Assembly: GCF_021390435.2 (NCBI RefSeq)
Contig: NZ_JAJVCN010000001.1
Coordinates: 3,906,001-3,970,000 of the forward strand
Length of the DNA: 64,000 nucleotides
Direction: 5' to 3'
Origin: Kibdelosporangium philippinense
GTDB lineage: Bacteria; Actinomycetota; Actinomycetes; Mycobacteriales; Pseudonocardiaceae
Shown: piece by piece, positions 53,279-62,142 of the stretch
Numbering within the stretch: position 1 is the stretch's first letter
How the letters are laid out: every line of letters begins with the position of its first letter
Notes under the pieces: generated by a model
Told to the model about the DNA's origin: nothing
The model's input: the letters and a program-made list of their open reading frames with translations, nothing else
Database searches by the model: none
Translations under genes and position numbers: made by a program

Positions 53279-54090
53279 GTCAGCCTCCCCACGAACGCGG
53301 CGCGTAGTTCGGCGACCCGCTCAGGATGCCAGTCCGGTCCAGGCGCCGAGGACAGCAGCATCTCGGTGTACGCATGTTGTGGCCTACGCAGGACTTCGGC
53401 GGTAGCACCCTGCTCGACCGCTTTCCCCAAGTACATCACCAGGATGCTGTCGGTAACCTCGCCGACAACCGCTAGGTCGTGCGATACGAAGACCAAACTG
53501 ATGCCGGTCGTCACACGGATTTCGTTCAGCAGAGCCAAGATTTGTGCCTGTACGGACACGTCGAGTGCCGATGTGGCCTCGTCGAGGACGAGTACGGATG
53601 GGTTCACGGCGAGTGCCTTGGCGATCGCGACGCGCTGGCGTTGCCCGCCGCTGAGCTGGTGTGGGCGGGATTCGAGCAGCCGGGATGCCAGTCCCACCCG
53701 GTCCATCAGACCAGCCGTGGACTGGTCGGATCCGTGCCTGCGCACCACGTCGAGGAGGGCTGAGCCTACGGTCAGCCTGCGGTCCAGTGAGCCGTAAGGG
53801 TCTTGGAACACCATCTGGACTTCCCTGGCTCGGCGCAACCGCGCTGACCTGCCAGTTTCCCGCCAAGCGCGGACGCGGCCGTCGATCTCGACCGTACCCG
53901 CGTCCGGACGGGTCAGACCGACGAGCATGCGCGCGAGGGTGCTCTTGCCCGAACCGGACTCGCCGACCAGGCCGATGGCTTTTCCCTTGCCCAGCGAGAA
54001 ACTCACGTCGTCAACCGCGACGATCCCGCGCGAGTGCCGCGTCGCACCGAATGCCTTGACCAGTCCGGTGGCACGGACGATGTCAGTCAT
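53275..54090 (-). CDS. Peptide/nickel-type ABC transporter ATPase (DppF-like)
   Basis: A 271-residue ATPase: Walker A GLVGESGSGKST, Q-loop MVFQDPYGSLDRR, signature QLSGGQRQRVAIAKAL, Walker B VLVLDEATSALDVS. The C-terminal HAYTEMLLSSAPGP is the oligopeptide-type extension. ATG 54090 overlaps the preceding gene (ATGA); the open frame upstream is not homologous. It is the second of two ATPases of the importer. Confidence 0.85.
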   Translation of the reverse strand: MTDIVRATGLVKAFGATRHSRGIVAVDDVSFSLGKGKAIGLVGESGSGKSTLARMLVGLTRPDAGTVEIDGRVRAWRETGRSARLRRAREVQMVFQDPYGSLDRRLTVGSALLDVVRRHGSDQSTAGLMDRVGLASRLLESRPHQLSGGQRQRVAIAKALAVNPSVLVLDEATSALDVSVQAQILALLNEIRVTTGISLVFVSHDLAVVGEVTDSILVMYLGKAVEQGATAEVLRRPQHAYTEMLLSSAPGPDWHPERVAELRAAFVGRLT

Positions 54091-54869
54091 GCTCGAACCG
54101 TCGAATCGCGTTCCGGCAGCAGCGGCACGGCGTCTGCCAGTGCTTTCGTATATTGCTGCGTTGGATTCACGAAGATCGCATCGCCTTTCTGATGGTCCAC
54201 AATGGAACCTTCTTTCATCACGTACACCCGGTCGCAATACGCGGCGGCCAAACGCAGGTCGTGGGTGATGAACAGGACGCCCATCTCGCGCTCTCGTTGT
54301 AGACGACGCAACAACGCCAGAACCTCTGCCTGTGTCGTCACGTCCAGTGCCGAAGTTGCTTCGTCAGCCAACAGTAGCCGAGGAGTGATGCTCAAAGCAG
54401 CCGCGATCACGACCCGCTGCAGCATGCCCCCGGACAGCTGGTGTGGATAGCACCGCAACAGCCGGTCGACATCCTTCAGTCCAACTTCGACAAAAAGCTC
54501 CGATATGCGTTGCCGTGCCTCTGATTTGGGCATCCCGTGAACGTAGACAAGCCGTTCAGCCGCAGAATCGCCGATCCGCCGAACCGGGTTGAGCACGGAC
54601 CGAGGTTCCTGGAAGATCATCGCGGCCAGAGTGCGCCGCACTTCACGCACCGCAACGGAATTGGTCGCGTCATGGCCGCAAACCGTGACATTTCCGGACA
54701 CTTCCGCGCCATCGGGCAGGATTCGCAGTGCCGCCCTGGCAGTTGTGGACTTGCCCGAGCCGGACTCGCCGACCAAGCCGACCGTTTCACCTTCGGCGAC
54801 CTCGACCGAGACGCCACGCAGGATCTGGTGGTCCCGCACGGACATAGTCAAGTTCTCAATGGACAGCAT
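54087..54869 (-). CDS. Peptide/nickel-type ABC transporter ATPase (DppD-like)
   Basis: A 260-residue ATPase: Walker A GLVGESGSGKSTTARA, signature QLSGGMLQRVVIAAAL, Walker B LLADEATSALDVT, switch His in FITHDLRLAA, and the C-terminal NPTQQYTKALADAVP extension. Paired with the DppF-like ATPase on two permeases. Short (about 260 against 320-330 residues for DppD), lacking part of the iron-sulfur/regulatory tail. Confidence 0.85.
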   Translation of the reverse strand: MLSIENLTMSVRDHQILRGVSVEVAEGETVGLVGESGSGKSTTARAALRILPDGAEVSGNVTVCGHDATNSVAVREVRRTLAAMIFQEPRSVLNPVRRIGDSAAERLVYVHGMPKSEARQRISELFVEVGLKDVDRLLRCYPHQLSGGMLQRVVIAAALSITPRLLLADEATSALDVTTQAEVLALLRRLQREREMGVLFITHDLRLAAAYCDRVYVMKEGSIVDHQKGDAIFVNPTQQYTKALADAVPLLPERDSTVRA

Positions 54870-54870
54870 G

Positions 54871-55716
54871 TCATGTCCTCACCGAGAGCTTGTCCGACAT
54901 TCTGACGCCGACGACATTGGTCGCCACGACGACGATCGCGATGGCCAGACCGGGAATGAGCGCAGGCCCGACGAATCCCTGTATCACGCCAGAGCGTCCT
55001 TCTTGGACCATCAGTCCCCATTCCGAACTGGGCGGCTGCGCGCCGAAACCGAGGAAGTTCAACGCAGCCAGGCTGAGCAACCCTTCTCCGAACAGCACCA
55101 CGAGGTAACCGAGCAAGGTCGGCATCAGGTTGGGCAACACATACCGCGTGCACAGCTGAATCGGACCGACGCCCTGCAGCCGATACGCGTCCACGTAAGG
55201 CCGGGACAGTTCCTCCAACGCGACAGCCCTGGTGAACTTGGCAATGATCGGCGCGAACGCCAACCCCATCCCGATCACCGCGGTCGCCGGGCCTCGGTCG
55301 AACACCGCGATCACCAGCACCACGAACAGCAGCCCAGGGAATGCGAACATCACGTCGGTCAGGCGGGCCAATACCGTGTCGACCCAGCCACGGCGCCACG
55401 CTGCGACAACGCCGATCAGCACACCGACCACAGTGGCGAATGCCAGCAGCGCGATCGCCCCGAGCAGGCTCGGCCTGGCGCCGTGGATCACGCGTGACAG
55501 CAGGTCACGGCCAAGTTGATCAGTGCCGAACCAGTGCTCGGCGGTCGGCTGCTGGTACAACGCGGAGAAGTCCGTTGCCGATGGGTCGTAGGGCGCGACC
55601 CAGTCGGCAAAGATCGCGACGGCCACCGCGAGGGCCAAGATGCCGATGCAGACATAAAACACCCAGGGCTTGGCATTGCGGCCAGAAGCGACCGGTCCGC
55701 GCATCTGGAGCGTCAT
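54871..55716 (-). CDS. Peptide-type ABC transporter permease (DppC-like)
   Basis: A 281-residue permease with an N-terminal membrane helix, the extracytoplasmic loop HWFGTDQLGRDLLSRVIHGAR typical of DppC, and six helices. The EAA loop is DAYRLQGVGPIQLCTRYVLP. ATG 55716 overlaps the DppB-like stop (ATGA). Confidence 0.85.
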   Translation of the reverse strand: MTLQMRGPVASGRNAKPWVFYVCIGILALAVAVAIFADWVAPYDPSATDFSALYQQPTAEHWFGTDQLGRDLLSRVIHGARPSLLGAIALLAFATVVGVLIGVVAAWRRGWVDTVLARLTDVMFAFPGLLFVVLVIAVFDRGPATAVIGMGLAFAPIIAKFTRAVALEELSRPYVDAYRLQGVGPIQLCTRYVLPNLMPTLLGYLVVLFGEGLLSLAALNFLGFGAQPPSSEWGLMVQEGRSGVIQGFVGPALIPGLAIAIVVVATNVVGVRMSDKLSVRT

Positions 55717-56666
55717 GATCGGTCACTCCTCGCGGTCGAGCGCGGATCAAGCAGCGGATAGGCCAGGTCGACCAGGATCGTCACGACCATGTAGCCGATC
55801 ACCATGTACAGCAGAATCGCCTGCACCACAGGGAAATCGTGGGTGTTGATGGCCTCGACGAGCAGGCCGCCGAGACCGTTCAGCCCGAACACGCTCTCGA
55901 TCACCACGGTCCCAGCCAGCATGCCGGCAACCACAAGCCCGCACATGGTCACGACCGGTCCAAGCGAGTTACGCAGCACATGCCGAAGCACGATTTGACG
56001 CGTGCTGAGGCCGTAACTTCGGGCCGCTTCGACGTGGTCCAGGCTTTGCTGCTCGACCATGGTTTGCCTGGTCACCCGGCTGATCAGCGCGATCGACCCG
56101 AGAGCGAGCGAGATCGCGGGCAACGTCAGGTGATACAGCCGATCACCGAAACCCTCGCCGTCGCCGGCCACCGGGAACCAGCGCAGTTGTACGGCGAAGA
56201 CCGCCACCAGCACCAAGCCGATCACGAAGTTAGGCACCGAGTTGATGAAGGTCGTGAACCCGGTGACGGCTGAGTCCACCGCGGTTCCCCTGCGTAGCAC
56301 GGAAAGCACGCCGAGCCCGACTCCAATCAGGATGAACAGCACCGACGCCATCGCGACCAGCGTGAGCGTCATCGGCAGCCGTGACGACAGCAGGTCGGAC
56401 ACCGGCTGCTGGTAGAACATCGAAGTTCCGAGGTCGCCGCGCAGCACGCCCGTGGTCCACAAGGCGTACTGCGCCAGAAACGGCTGGTCGAGATGGTATT
56501 CGGCACGCACCGCGGCGATCCGGTCCGGCGTGAGGTTCTCGGGGTTGCCGATCAGGAACGTCACCGGGTCGCCCGGTGCCGCATACATGCCCGCGAAGAT
56601 CACGAACGAGCTGATGACCAGGGTCAATACCAGGCCACCGAACCGCCGCAGGAGTACCGTTGCCAT
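55713..56666 (-). CDS. Peptide-type ABC transporter permease (DppB-like)
   Basis: A 317-residue permease, six helices, N-terminus LLRRFGGLVLTLVISSFVIF, periplasmic segment AAPGDPVTFLIGN, LDQPFLAQYALW, and EAA loop EAARSYGLSTRQIVLRHVLR. The start is the codon immediately after the solute-binding-protein stop (56667). Confidence 0.85.
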   Translation of the reverse strand: MATVLLRRFGGLVLTLVISSFVIFAGMYAAPGDPVTFLIGNPENLTPDRIAAVRAEYHLDQPFLAQYALWTTGVLRGDLGTSMFYQQPVSDLLSSRLPMTLTLVAMASVLFILIGVGLGVLSVLRRGTAVDSAVTGFTTFINSVPNFVIGLVLVAVFAVQLRWFPVAGDGEGFGDRLYHLTLPAISLALGSIALISRVTRQTMVEQQSLDHVEAARSYGLSTRQIVLRHVLRNSLGPVVTMCGLVVAGMLAGTVVIESVFGLNGLGGLLVEAINTHDFPVVQAILLYMVIGYMVVTILVDLAYPLLDPRSTARSDRS

Positions 56667-58298
56667 CTACGCCCCCTTCGCCCCGAGATCGGCGGCCCAC
56701 GGGTAGTACCGGTAGCAGCCCGACGCGGGCACGCCGGTGACCTTGTTGCTCAGCGCGACCGTCGATGGGCTCTGCACGACCGAGATCCACGGCATCGCAT
56801 CGGCCCACTTGCTGGCGAGCTCAATCGACAGCTTCGCCCGTTCGGCGTCGTCCAGTGCGGCACGTGCCTTGGCGACCAGCGAGTCGTACTGCGGGTCTTT
56901 CAGTACCCATTGGACGGTCGATTTGGACGATCCGTTCTTGTAGAACCCGACGGGGTCGTTCTTGGAGATGAAGTAGTCATCGGTGAACAGATCCGCCTGA
57001 GCGCGGAATTCCTTGCTGCTGTAGTAATCGGTGTATTGCTGGGGCGGGATCTGGATGATGCTGGCTTCGAGGCCGATCTTCTTTGCCGCGTCGACAAGGG
57101 CGTTCGCGATCACGCTACGGCCATCGGTCGTATCGCTGGCGACGATGATCGGCTTGCGGTCAGGGACTTCGGCAACGAGCTTCTTCGCCGCTTCAATGTC
57201 CTGTTCGGACGGTATGGCCGGTGATCCGCCCAGTTGGTCGTACGCGGCCTGGAATGCCGTTGCCTGGTAACCCCAAGCGCCGGGCCCGACGGGTTCCTTC
57301 GCTGGCGCGCCGAATCCGGCGAGCGCGGCGCGGGACACACCGTCACGGTCGATCGCGAGGGACAAAGCCTTGCGCAGCCGGACATCGGTCAGCGCACCGC
57401 GTTCAGTCACCATCAGGCTCCAGACTCGGGTGTCCGGGCCTTGGCTGACGCTTGTAGTGCCGCCGGTCGCGAGCCTGGTGGCCGAGGAGATGTTCTCCAG
57501 GTACGTTCCGTCGCCCGCGCCTGTGACCAGGGAATTCACCAGGGCGTCGTCGTCAGCCCAGCGGAAGGTGATCTTCTCGGTCTTTGCCGCCCTTGCGCTG
57601 TCCCAGTACTGGGCGAACTTGCTGATCACGATGTTCTGGCCGGAGTTCCAGGCTTGCAGGGTGAACGGCCCGGAACACGCGTCCTTGCCGCGTGGTGTGC
57701 CGTAAGCAGCGCCCTGCTGCTCGACCCCCTTGCGCTCCAGCACAGCACCGCCGTCACCGGCCATGGCCTGCAAGAACACGGCATCAGGTGCCTTGAGGGT
57801 GACTGTGACCTGGTTGTCCGCGGTCTTCGCGATCGAGGTGACGCTGGTGAACTCGTCCGACTCGTTGGCGCCGTCGGCGGCGTGCCGCTGCAGGCTCCAG
57901 ACCACGTCGTCGGCGGTCAGTTTCGCTCCACTGTGGAATGTCACGCCGGAGCGAATGGTGAACGTCAGCGTGTTGGGGCTGGTCCACTCGTACTTCTCCG
58001 CGATGCCTGGCTTGATCGTCAGGTCTGGCTGCAGCTGGACGAGCCGTTCGCACACATTGGACAGAATCAGGTCGCTGTTCGCACCGGCGCCGTCGTTGTC
58101 AAGGTCCAGAGTGGATGGTTCCTTGGCCATGAACCAGGTCGCTTGGGCGAGCGGGCCTGCCGCCGGGGTCGCGTCGACCAGTTTGACGTTCTGCTTGGCT
58201 TCCGATGGCGAGGCCGGTGGATTGCCGCATGCGGCGATCAAAGCCACGGCGGCACAGGGCAAAGCGATGAGCCTGCGTGGTAAACCGGGTCCAGGCAT
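56667..58298 (-). CDS. Peptide-type ABC transporter solute-binding lipoprotein (DppA-like)
   Basis: A 543-residue SBP_bac_5 protein. A lipoprotein signal (RRLIALPCAAVALIAACG) with lipobox Cys near residue 25, then VKLVDATPAAGPLAQATWFM, the family motif LVQLQPDLTIKPGIAEKYEW, TFTIRSGVTFHSGAKLTADD and VRLRKALSLAIDRD. ATG 58298 is chosen for the signal peptide; the longer open frame upstream lacks homology. The ligand is unknown; the C45 acyltransferase and hydrolase in the operon favour an acylated peptide or beta-lactam-like compound (inference). Confidence 0.85.
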   Translation of the reverse strand: MPGPGLPRRLIALPCAAVALIAACGNPPASPSEAKQNVKLVDATPAAGPLAQATWFMAKEPSTLDLDNDGAGANSDLILSNVCERLVQLQPDLTIKPGIAEKYEWTSPNTLTFTIRSGVTFHSGAKLTADDVVWSLQRHAADGANESDEFTSVTSIAKTADNQVTVTLKAPDAVFLQAMAGDGGAVLERKGVEQQGAAYGTPRGKDACSGPFTLQAWNSGQNIVISKFAQYWDSARAAKTEKITFRWADDDALVNSLVTGAGDGTYLENISSATRLATGGTTSVSQGPDTRVWSLMVTERGALTDVRLRKALSLAIDRDGVSRAALAGFGAPAKEPVGPGAWGYQATAFQAAYDQLGGSPAIPSEQDIEAAKKLVAEVPDRKPIIVASDTTDGRSVIANALVDAAKKIGLEASIIQIPPQQYTDYYSSKEFRAQADLFTDDYFISKNDPVGFYKNGSSKSTVQWVLKDPQYDSLVAKARAALDDAERAKLSIELASKWADAMPWISVVQSPSTVALSNKVTGVPASGCYRYYPWAADLGAKGA

Positions 58299-58306
58299 GG
58301 CGTTTC

Positions 58307-59425
58307 CTACTCGTAGAGGTTGAAAGGCATGAGTTCGTACGGGTGCTCGCACGGCGTGCCAGGCGCGACATAGTAGTCGCCTGTGGTCAGATCGACGCAG
58401 CTGGACACCAGCGTCGACCACCAGGTGACCGCGGGAGTGCGCTCGTCGGGGTGCTCACACAGCGAGTTGGGGTGTCCAAGATGGTCGGACATGGCGATGT
58501 GGATGGCGGATCGGACGTCATCGGACTTCTCCGCCTGAGCCGCAGCCGCCAGCCCCTGCTTGGCGCGGGGCACGCGCAGCAGCGAGTCCGGGGACATCGG
58601 CCGATGGGTCGCCGCGAGTTGCGCGGGAACGAATGCCTGGTAATGGTTTCCATGTACGAGCAGACCGTCGGACGGATATTCCCAGCCGATCGGGCCGGGT
58701 GTCGTCTCCAGATCGATGGAGTATCCCTCGCGATGCGTGAGCAGCGCGTTGCTTGCGATGTGCGCCTTGGTGTTGACCAGCACGTTCAGCGCGTCGGAGA
58801 TGGTCGGCGAGTCGAGCACGAGCCTGCGGATCACGGTCTGCGGAACGCCGACGGATTCGTCGAACCGGCCGCCCAACCCGTTGGCGTTGAGCGCGAGGCC
58901 CTCGGAATTGGCGCCGTGCCTGCCGACCTGACCGGCCTCGACCTGCATGACAACGGTCGGCTTCGGCGGCTGGACGATCCGTACGATTACGACCGTGTCG
59001 CGGACCTGGTGCCGCCAATCCCAGTTCTGTCCACAGTAAACGTGCCCGTCTCCCGCGGCCGGGCCGGTTAGCGAGAACGAGGTGCAACCGTCCACTTCGT
59101 CCGGTACGCCCGCGCGGCCGAAACCGCGGTCGTAGACGATCTCGCCTCGGCAGTTGAGCGTGACGATCTCGGCGAGGGAAACGCCTGCGCCGCTTGCGAT
59201 TCCGGTCATCTCGTCGAACAGTTCAGGGAACTGGTCCTCGATGAGCCGTTGCCATGGCCGAGACCGGTCAAGCACCTCGTGCCACGGTAACCCGCTCTGG
59301 TGCTCGAAGGCGCGGGCGTAGTACTCGATGGCGTCCGCGATCAGATCGGCCGCGGCCTGCCCGTACTGCGTGCCGCGATCAAGCGCTGATGTTCCGGAGA
59401 TCTCGATCGTCCTGAGACTGGCCAC
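58307..59425 (-). CDS. C45-family (acyl-CoA:6-APA acyltransferase-like) Ntn-hydrolase
   Basis: A 372-residue protein. Cys114 in DGCTSFSL is where C45 precursors autocleave to expose the N-terminal nucleophile; before it comes the ISGTSALDRGTQYGQAAADLI region, after it GQNWDWRHQ, AGQVGRHGANSEGLALNANG and a C-terminal CEHPDE. Family members acylate or deacylate 6-aminopenicillanic acid or hydrolyse N-acyl amino acids; the substrate here is unknown. First gene of the operon (58307-51033). GTG 59425 follows AGGGG. Confidence 0.8.
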   Translation of the reverse strand: MASLRTIEISGTSALDRGTQYGQAAADLIADAIEYYARAFEHQSGLPWHEVLDRSRPWQRLIEDQFPELFDEMTGIASGAGVSLAEIVTLNCRGEIVYDRGFGRAGVPDEVDGCTSFSLTGPAAGDGHVYCGQNWDWRHQVRDTVVIVRIVQPPKPTVVMQVEAGQVGRHGANSEGLALNANGLGGRFDESVGVPQTVIRRLVLDSPTISDALNVLVNTKAHIASNALLTHREGYSIDLETTPGPIGWEYPSDGLLVHGNHYQAFVPAQLAATHRPMSPDSLLRVPRAKQGLAAAAQAEKSDDVRSAIHIAMSDHLGHPNSLCEHPDERTPAVTWWSTLVSSCVDLTTGDYYVAPGTPCEHPYELMPFNLYE

Positions 59426-59479
59426 GAACGCCCCTGTTCGTATGGATGGTTACATGTGAACCGTCTTCGGTAGTTCCGA

Positions 59480-59501
59480 CTACAGGACCGTAACCTACGG
59501 T
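59480..59501 (-). promoter_or_regulatory. Operator-like inverted repeat upstream of the C45-ABC operon
   Basis: ACCGTA-ACC-TACGGT (59487-59501) is a perfect 6-3-6 repeat, preceded by CTACAG (59480-59485) and followed by TACAG, half-sites also present in the RpiR gene's own palindrome CTGTATGCTACAG. It lies 55-76 bases upstream of the GTG 59425, suiting a binding site for the RpiR protein. Confidence 0.45.
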
Positions 59502-59548
59502 ACAGAGATTGCTCAAGATGTAACGACTGGAACAGGATATCCGGACCG

Positions 59549-60124
59549 TTACAGCGACTGTCCGTAACGGCGCATCATCAGCCGCAAGATGCCGCCAGCC
59601 TGGTAGACCTCACGTTCCCTGGCCGTGTCCAGGCGGACGATCACCTCGAACTCCCGCTTGCCCGCTCGTACGGTAACCGTCTTATCCATAGTGGACAGAT
59701 CAAAGACCTCATGGCCGGTCAGGCCGAGCGTTGTGGCGTTCTCACCAGGGCGGTACTGCAAAGGGAGAATGCCCGTGCCGATCAAGTTCGAGCGGTGGAT
59801 CCGTTCGTACGACTCCGCGATCACGGCCCGGACGCCGAGCAGCGCGGTGCCTTTGGCTGCCCAGTCCCGGGAGGATCCCGTGCCATATTGCGCGCCGCCG
59901 AGGATGATCAGCGGTACGCCTTCTTCGCGGTAGGCCATGGCGGCGTCGTAGATCGTCTGGACCTCGTTGTCTTTGACCGTCCAGCCACCTTCTCGCTCGA
60001 CAAGTCGGTTACGTAGCTGGACGTTGGCGAACGCACCTCGGACCATCACCTCATGGTTGCCGCGGCGCGAGGCGTAGGTGTTGAACGCGAACCGCTTCAC
60101 GCCATGGTCCGCAGGCGAAGACAT
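59549..60124 (-). pseudogene. acnA: C-terminal swivel-domain remnant of aconitase
   Basis: From HGVKRFAFNTYASRRGNHEVM to the stop this is the C-terminal quarter of an aconitate hydratase (VRGAFANVQLRN, LIILGGAQYGTGSSRDWAAK, LGVRAVIAESYERIHRSNLI, GILPLQY). The QYGTGSSRDWAAKG loop holds the substrate-binding Ser-Arg. The three iron-sulfur domains with their cysteines (about 650 residues) are missing. At about 60106-60124 homology ends and the unrelated tail of another gene begins, on the opposite strand. This looks like a deletion scar; a full-length aconitase is expected elsewhere in the genome. Confidence 0.8.
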
Positions 60125-60480
60125 TGGCCCTGGCTGGCCCAGGACTGTCGGTTCATGAGGCCGACATCGTGCTGGTTCCGCAACACCCACGCACCGGTTT
60201 GGCATGGCGACCACGGTGTACTTCGGCGAAAATCGTGCCATTGGCCGCCAAAGTGTGGGCGCAGCTCGCCTTCTACCGCGTACAGCCGCCTTTCCCCGTC
60301 CGGGGCAGGTTGTCCGACGACGTCATTCGCGGAGACGACCCGTTGCCATCAGTACCGAAGCGACTGTTCGTACCCGACCACGAAGTGTTCGTGTACACAC
60401 TCGCCCGTCTGCCCACTGTCCGCGAACCGTGGCTACGCAAGATCTACGATCAAGTGAAAAATGGCTTTTCCCCGTTCTAG
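60124..60480 (+). pseudogene. Tail of an unrecognised gene preceding SUKH
   Basis: A frame with TTG at 60124 and stop TAG 60478-60480. The last 75 residues look native (VWAQLAFYRVQPPFPVRG, then KRLFVPDHEVFVYTLARLP and KIYDQVKNGFSPF); the first 30 are probably read from the junction. It overlaps the start of the SUKH gene (ATG 60461) by 20 bases, so they were an operon. Toxin genes commonly precede SUKH immunity genes, but no toxin family is recognised. The N-terminal part was lost in the event that made the aconitase scrap. Confidence 0.4.
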
Positions 60481-62142
60481 CCCAGGTGTTTCATGTGATC
60501 CCGGGATGATCTTGTGTTGAGTCTGGTTGATCTCGCGGCGAGCGATTCGAGAGATAGGCGCGAGCATGCCGCCGACCTGCTGTCGTGTCGGCCGCTCCGG
60601 GGTCTTTCGGGTCGTCGGGACAGGGTGGACGGGTCAGGTGAACGCGGCACGGATCCTCAACCACGCCTCGGCGATGGCATCGGCGTATTTCCAGGTCCGG
60701 TCGATACGGAGGCGGACCTGCCGGGCGCTGCGGGTGATGCGGGCGGCCACGTGCAACACCAGATTGCGGAAGGTGGCGATCTCGGCATGCGCCAACTCCG
60801 GTGTGCCGGTGAACCCGAGCAGTTTGGCCCAGCACACCAGATCCGTGGCTGCCAGCAGGGTTTCCAGCCAGGCGACGTTCTCATCCCACCCCCGGCAGGG
60901 AAGGTTACGCAGCCCGGCGGCTTTGCCTTCCCGGATGCGGTCTTCGACCCGGGCGTGCTGGCGGTGGTCAAGCTCCAGCCCGGCGTTCTGACCGGGGATC
61001 ACCCGCTCGGGAATGTCGGTGATGAACGCGGTGATCCGGTGCCCGTCGACGTCGGTGAACCGCAACTGCGCACCGGGATGGGGACGTTCGGCGCGCAGCA
61101 GCACCCGGGAGCCTTCCGGCCAGGCTGTCAGGTCCAGCAGGCCGGTGACCTCGGCGACCCAGGCGCCGTCCCGGATCCCGCCATCCGACTCGATCGCGGA
61201 TTGCCAGCACTGGTCGGGCACCTCATCCACGATGGCCTGGATGCGGGCGTCCACGGGGAACCCGAAGGAGAACCACACCCCACGATCCCGGCACGCCGTC
61301 GCGAAGGCGTGGGTGGCGCCGGCGGAGTCCGAGCGGGCCACCACCCGCACCGTGTCCGGGTCACCCGGCCGAGGCCGGGCGTGCTCGGGCAGGGCGGCCA
61401 ACGCCTGCTCCAGCACGGTGACATGATCGGCGGCGGTGTTGCTGCCCGCGTTGCCCGGACGCAGCAACCCGGCCAGGGCCTCGCCGCCGGAGACCTCCGG
61501 GCGGTCCAGAAACGCCAGCAACGGGTGAAACCCGAACGTGCGTTTCCAGGTTTTCGCCGCGTTTTGCTTGGTCTCCGCGTGCGAGATCGTGACTGTGGCG
61601 TCGAAATCGATCCGCAGCAGCTGTGTCAGGTCCGGGGTGGCGCCGGCGGCCCAGGCCCGTTCCCGTGCCGCTGCCCGCGCGGCACGCACCCTGGACAGAT
61701 GGGCCGGGTCAACGCGGTCCAGCATCCGCCAGGTGGTCGGCATCGACGCGACCGGCCCGCATACCTCGTGCCGGTCGCCGAACACCTCGATGTGGGAGAC
61801 ACAGTCGCCGCCATCTGCGATCGCGACCGCCAGGTCGGTGAACACCCGGCCTGGCGCGTGCTGCCACCGTCCGGCATAGGTGTCGGCCAGCGCAGTGCTG
61901 ATCCCGCTCACCAGCCCGGTATCCCAGGCCAGTTCCCGCAGCATTCCGACCCCGGCATGCGACACGACACCCGTACCGTCCGCGCTGACCTTGACCCGGC
62001 GGGACCGTTCGATACGCTTCATCCGCGAAGTGCCTTCCCGTTCGAGAACCTGGACCCTAGACAAGTCCCAGTTTCCCTTACAGGGCAGGCACTTCGTTCT
62101 ATCTACGGCTCGTGTCGCGGCTATCCGCGTGAAACACCTGGG
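60481..62142 (-). mobile_element. Complete IS1380-family element, 1662 bp
   Basis: The termini share CCCAGGTGTTTCA exactly (60481-60493 and the complement at 62130-62142), with similar bases following. They are flanked by CTAG (60477-60480 and 62143-62146). One intact transposase is encoded. The insertion split a SUKH gene after its sixth codon; the recoverable frame indicates a recent event. Confidence 0.9.
60634..62064 (-). CDS. IS1380-family transposase
   Basis: A 476-residue transposase. Catalytic candidates: Asp in LLRIDFDATVTISHA, Asp in VVARSDSAGATHAF; the C-terminal Glu lies in the last third. KTWKRTFGFHPLLAFLD follows the first motif, a family marker. It is unlike the two IS1380 copies near the start of the window. 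Start ATG or GTG at 62064; no breaks are seen. Confidence 0.9.
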   Translation of the reverse strand: MSRVQVLEREGTSRMKRIERSRRVKVSADGTGVVSHAGVGMLRELAWDTGLVSGISTALADTYAGRWQHAPGRVFTDLAVAIADGGDCVSHIEVFGDRHEVCGPVASMPTTWRMLDRVDPAHLSRVRAARAAARERAWAAGATPDLTQLLRIDFDATVTISHAETKQNAAKTWKRTFGFHPLLAFLDRPEVSGGEALAGLLRPGNAGSNTAADHVTVLEQALAALPEHARPRPGDPDTVRVVARSDSAGATHAFATACRDRGVWFSFGFPVDARIQAIVDEVPDQCWQSAIESDGGIRDGAWVAEVTGLLDLTAWPEGSRVLLRAERPHPGAQLRFTDVDGHRITAFITDIPERVIPGQNAGLELDHRQHARVEDRIREGKAAGLRNLPCRGWDENVAWLETLLAATDLVCWAKLLGFTGTPELAHAEIATFRNLVLHVAARITRSARQVRLRIDRTWKYADAIAEAWLRIRAAFT

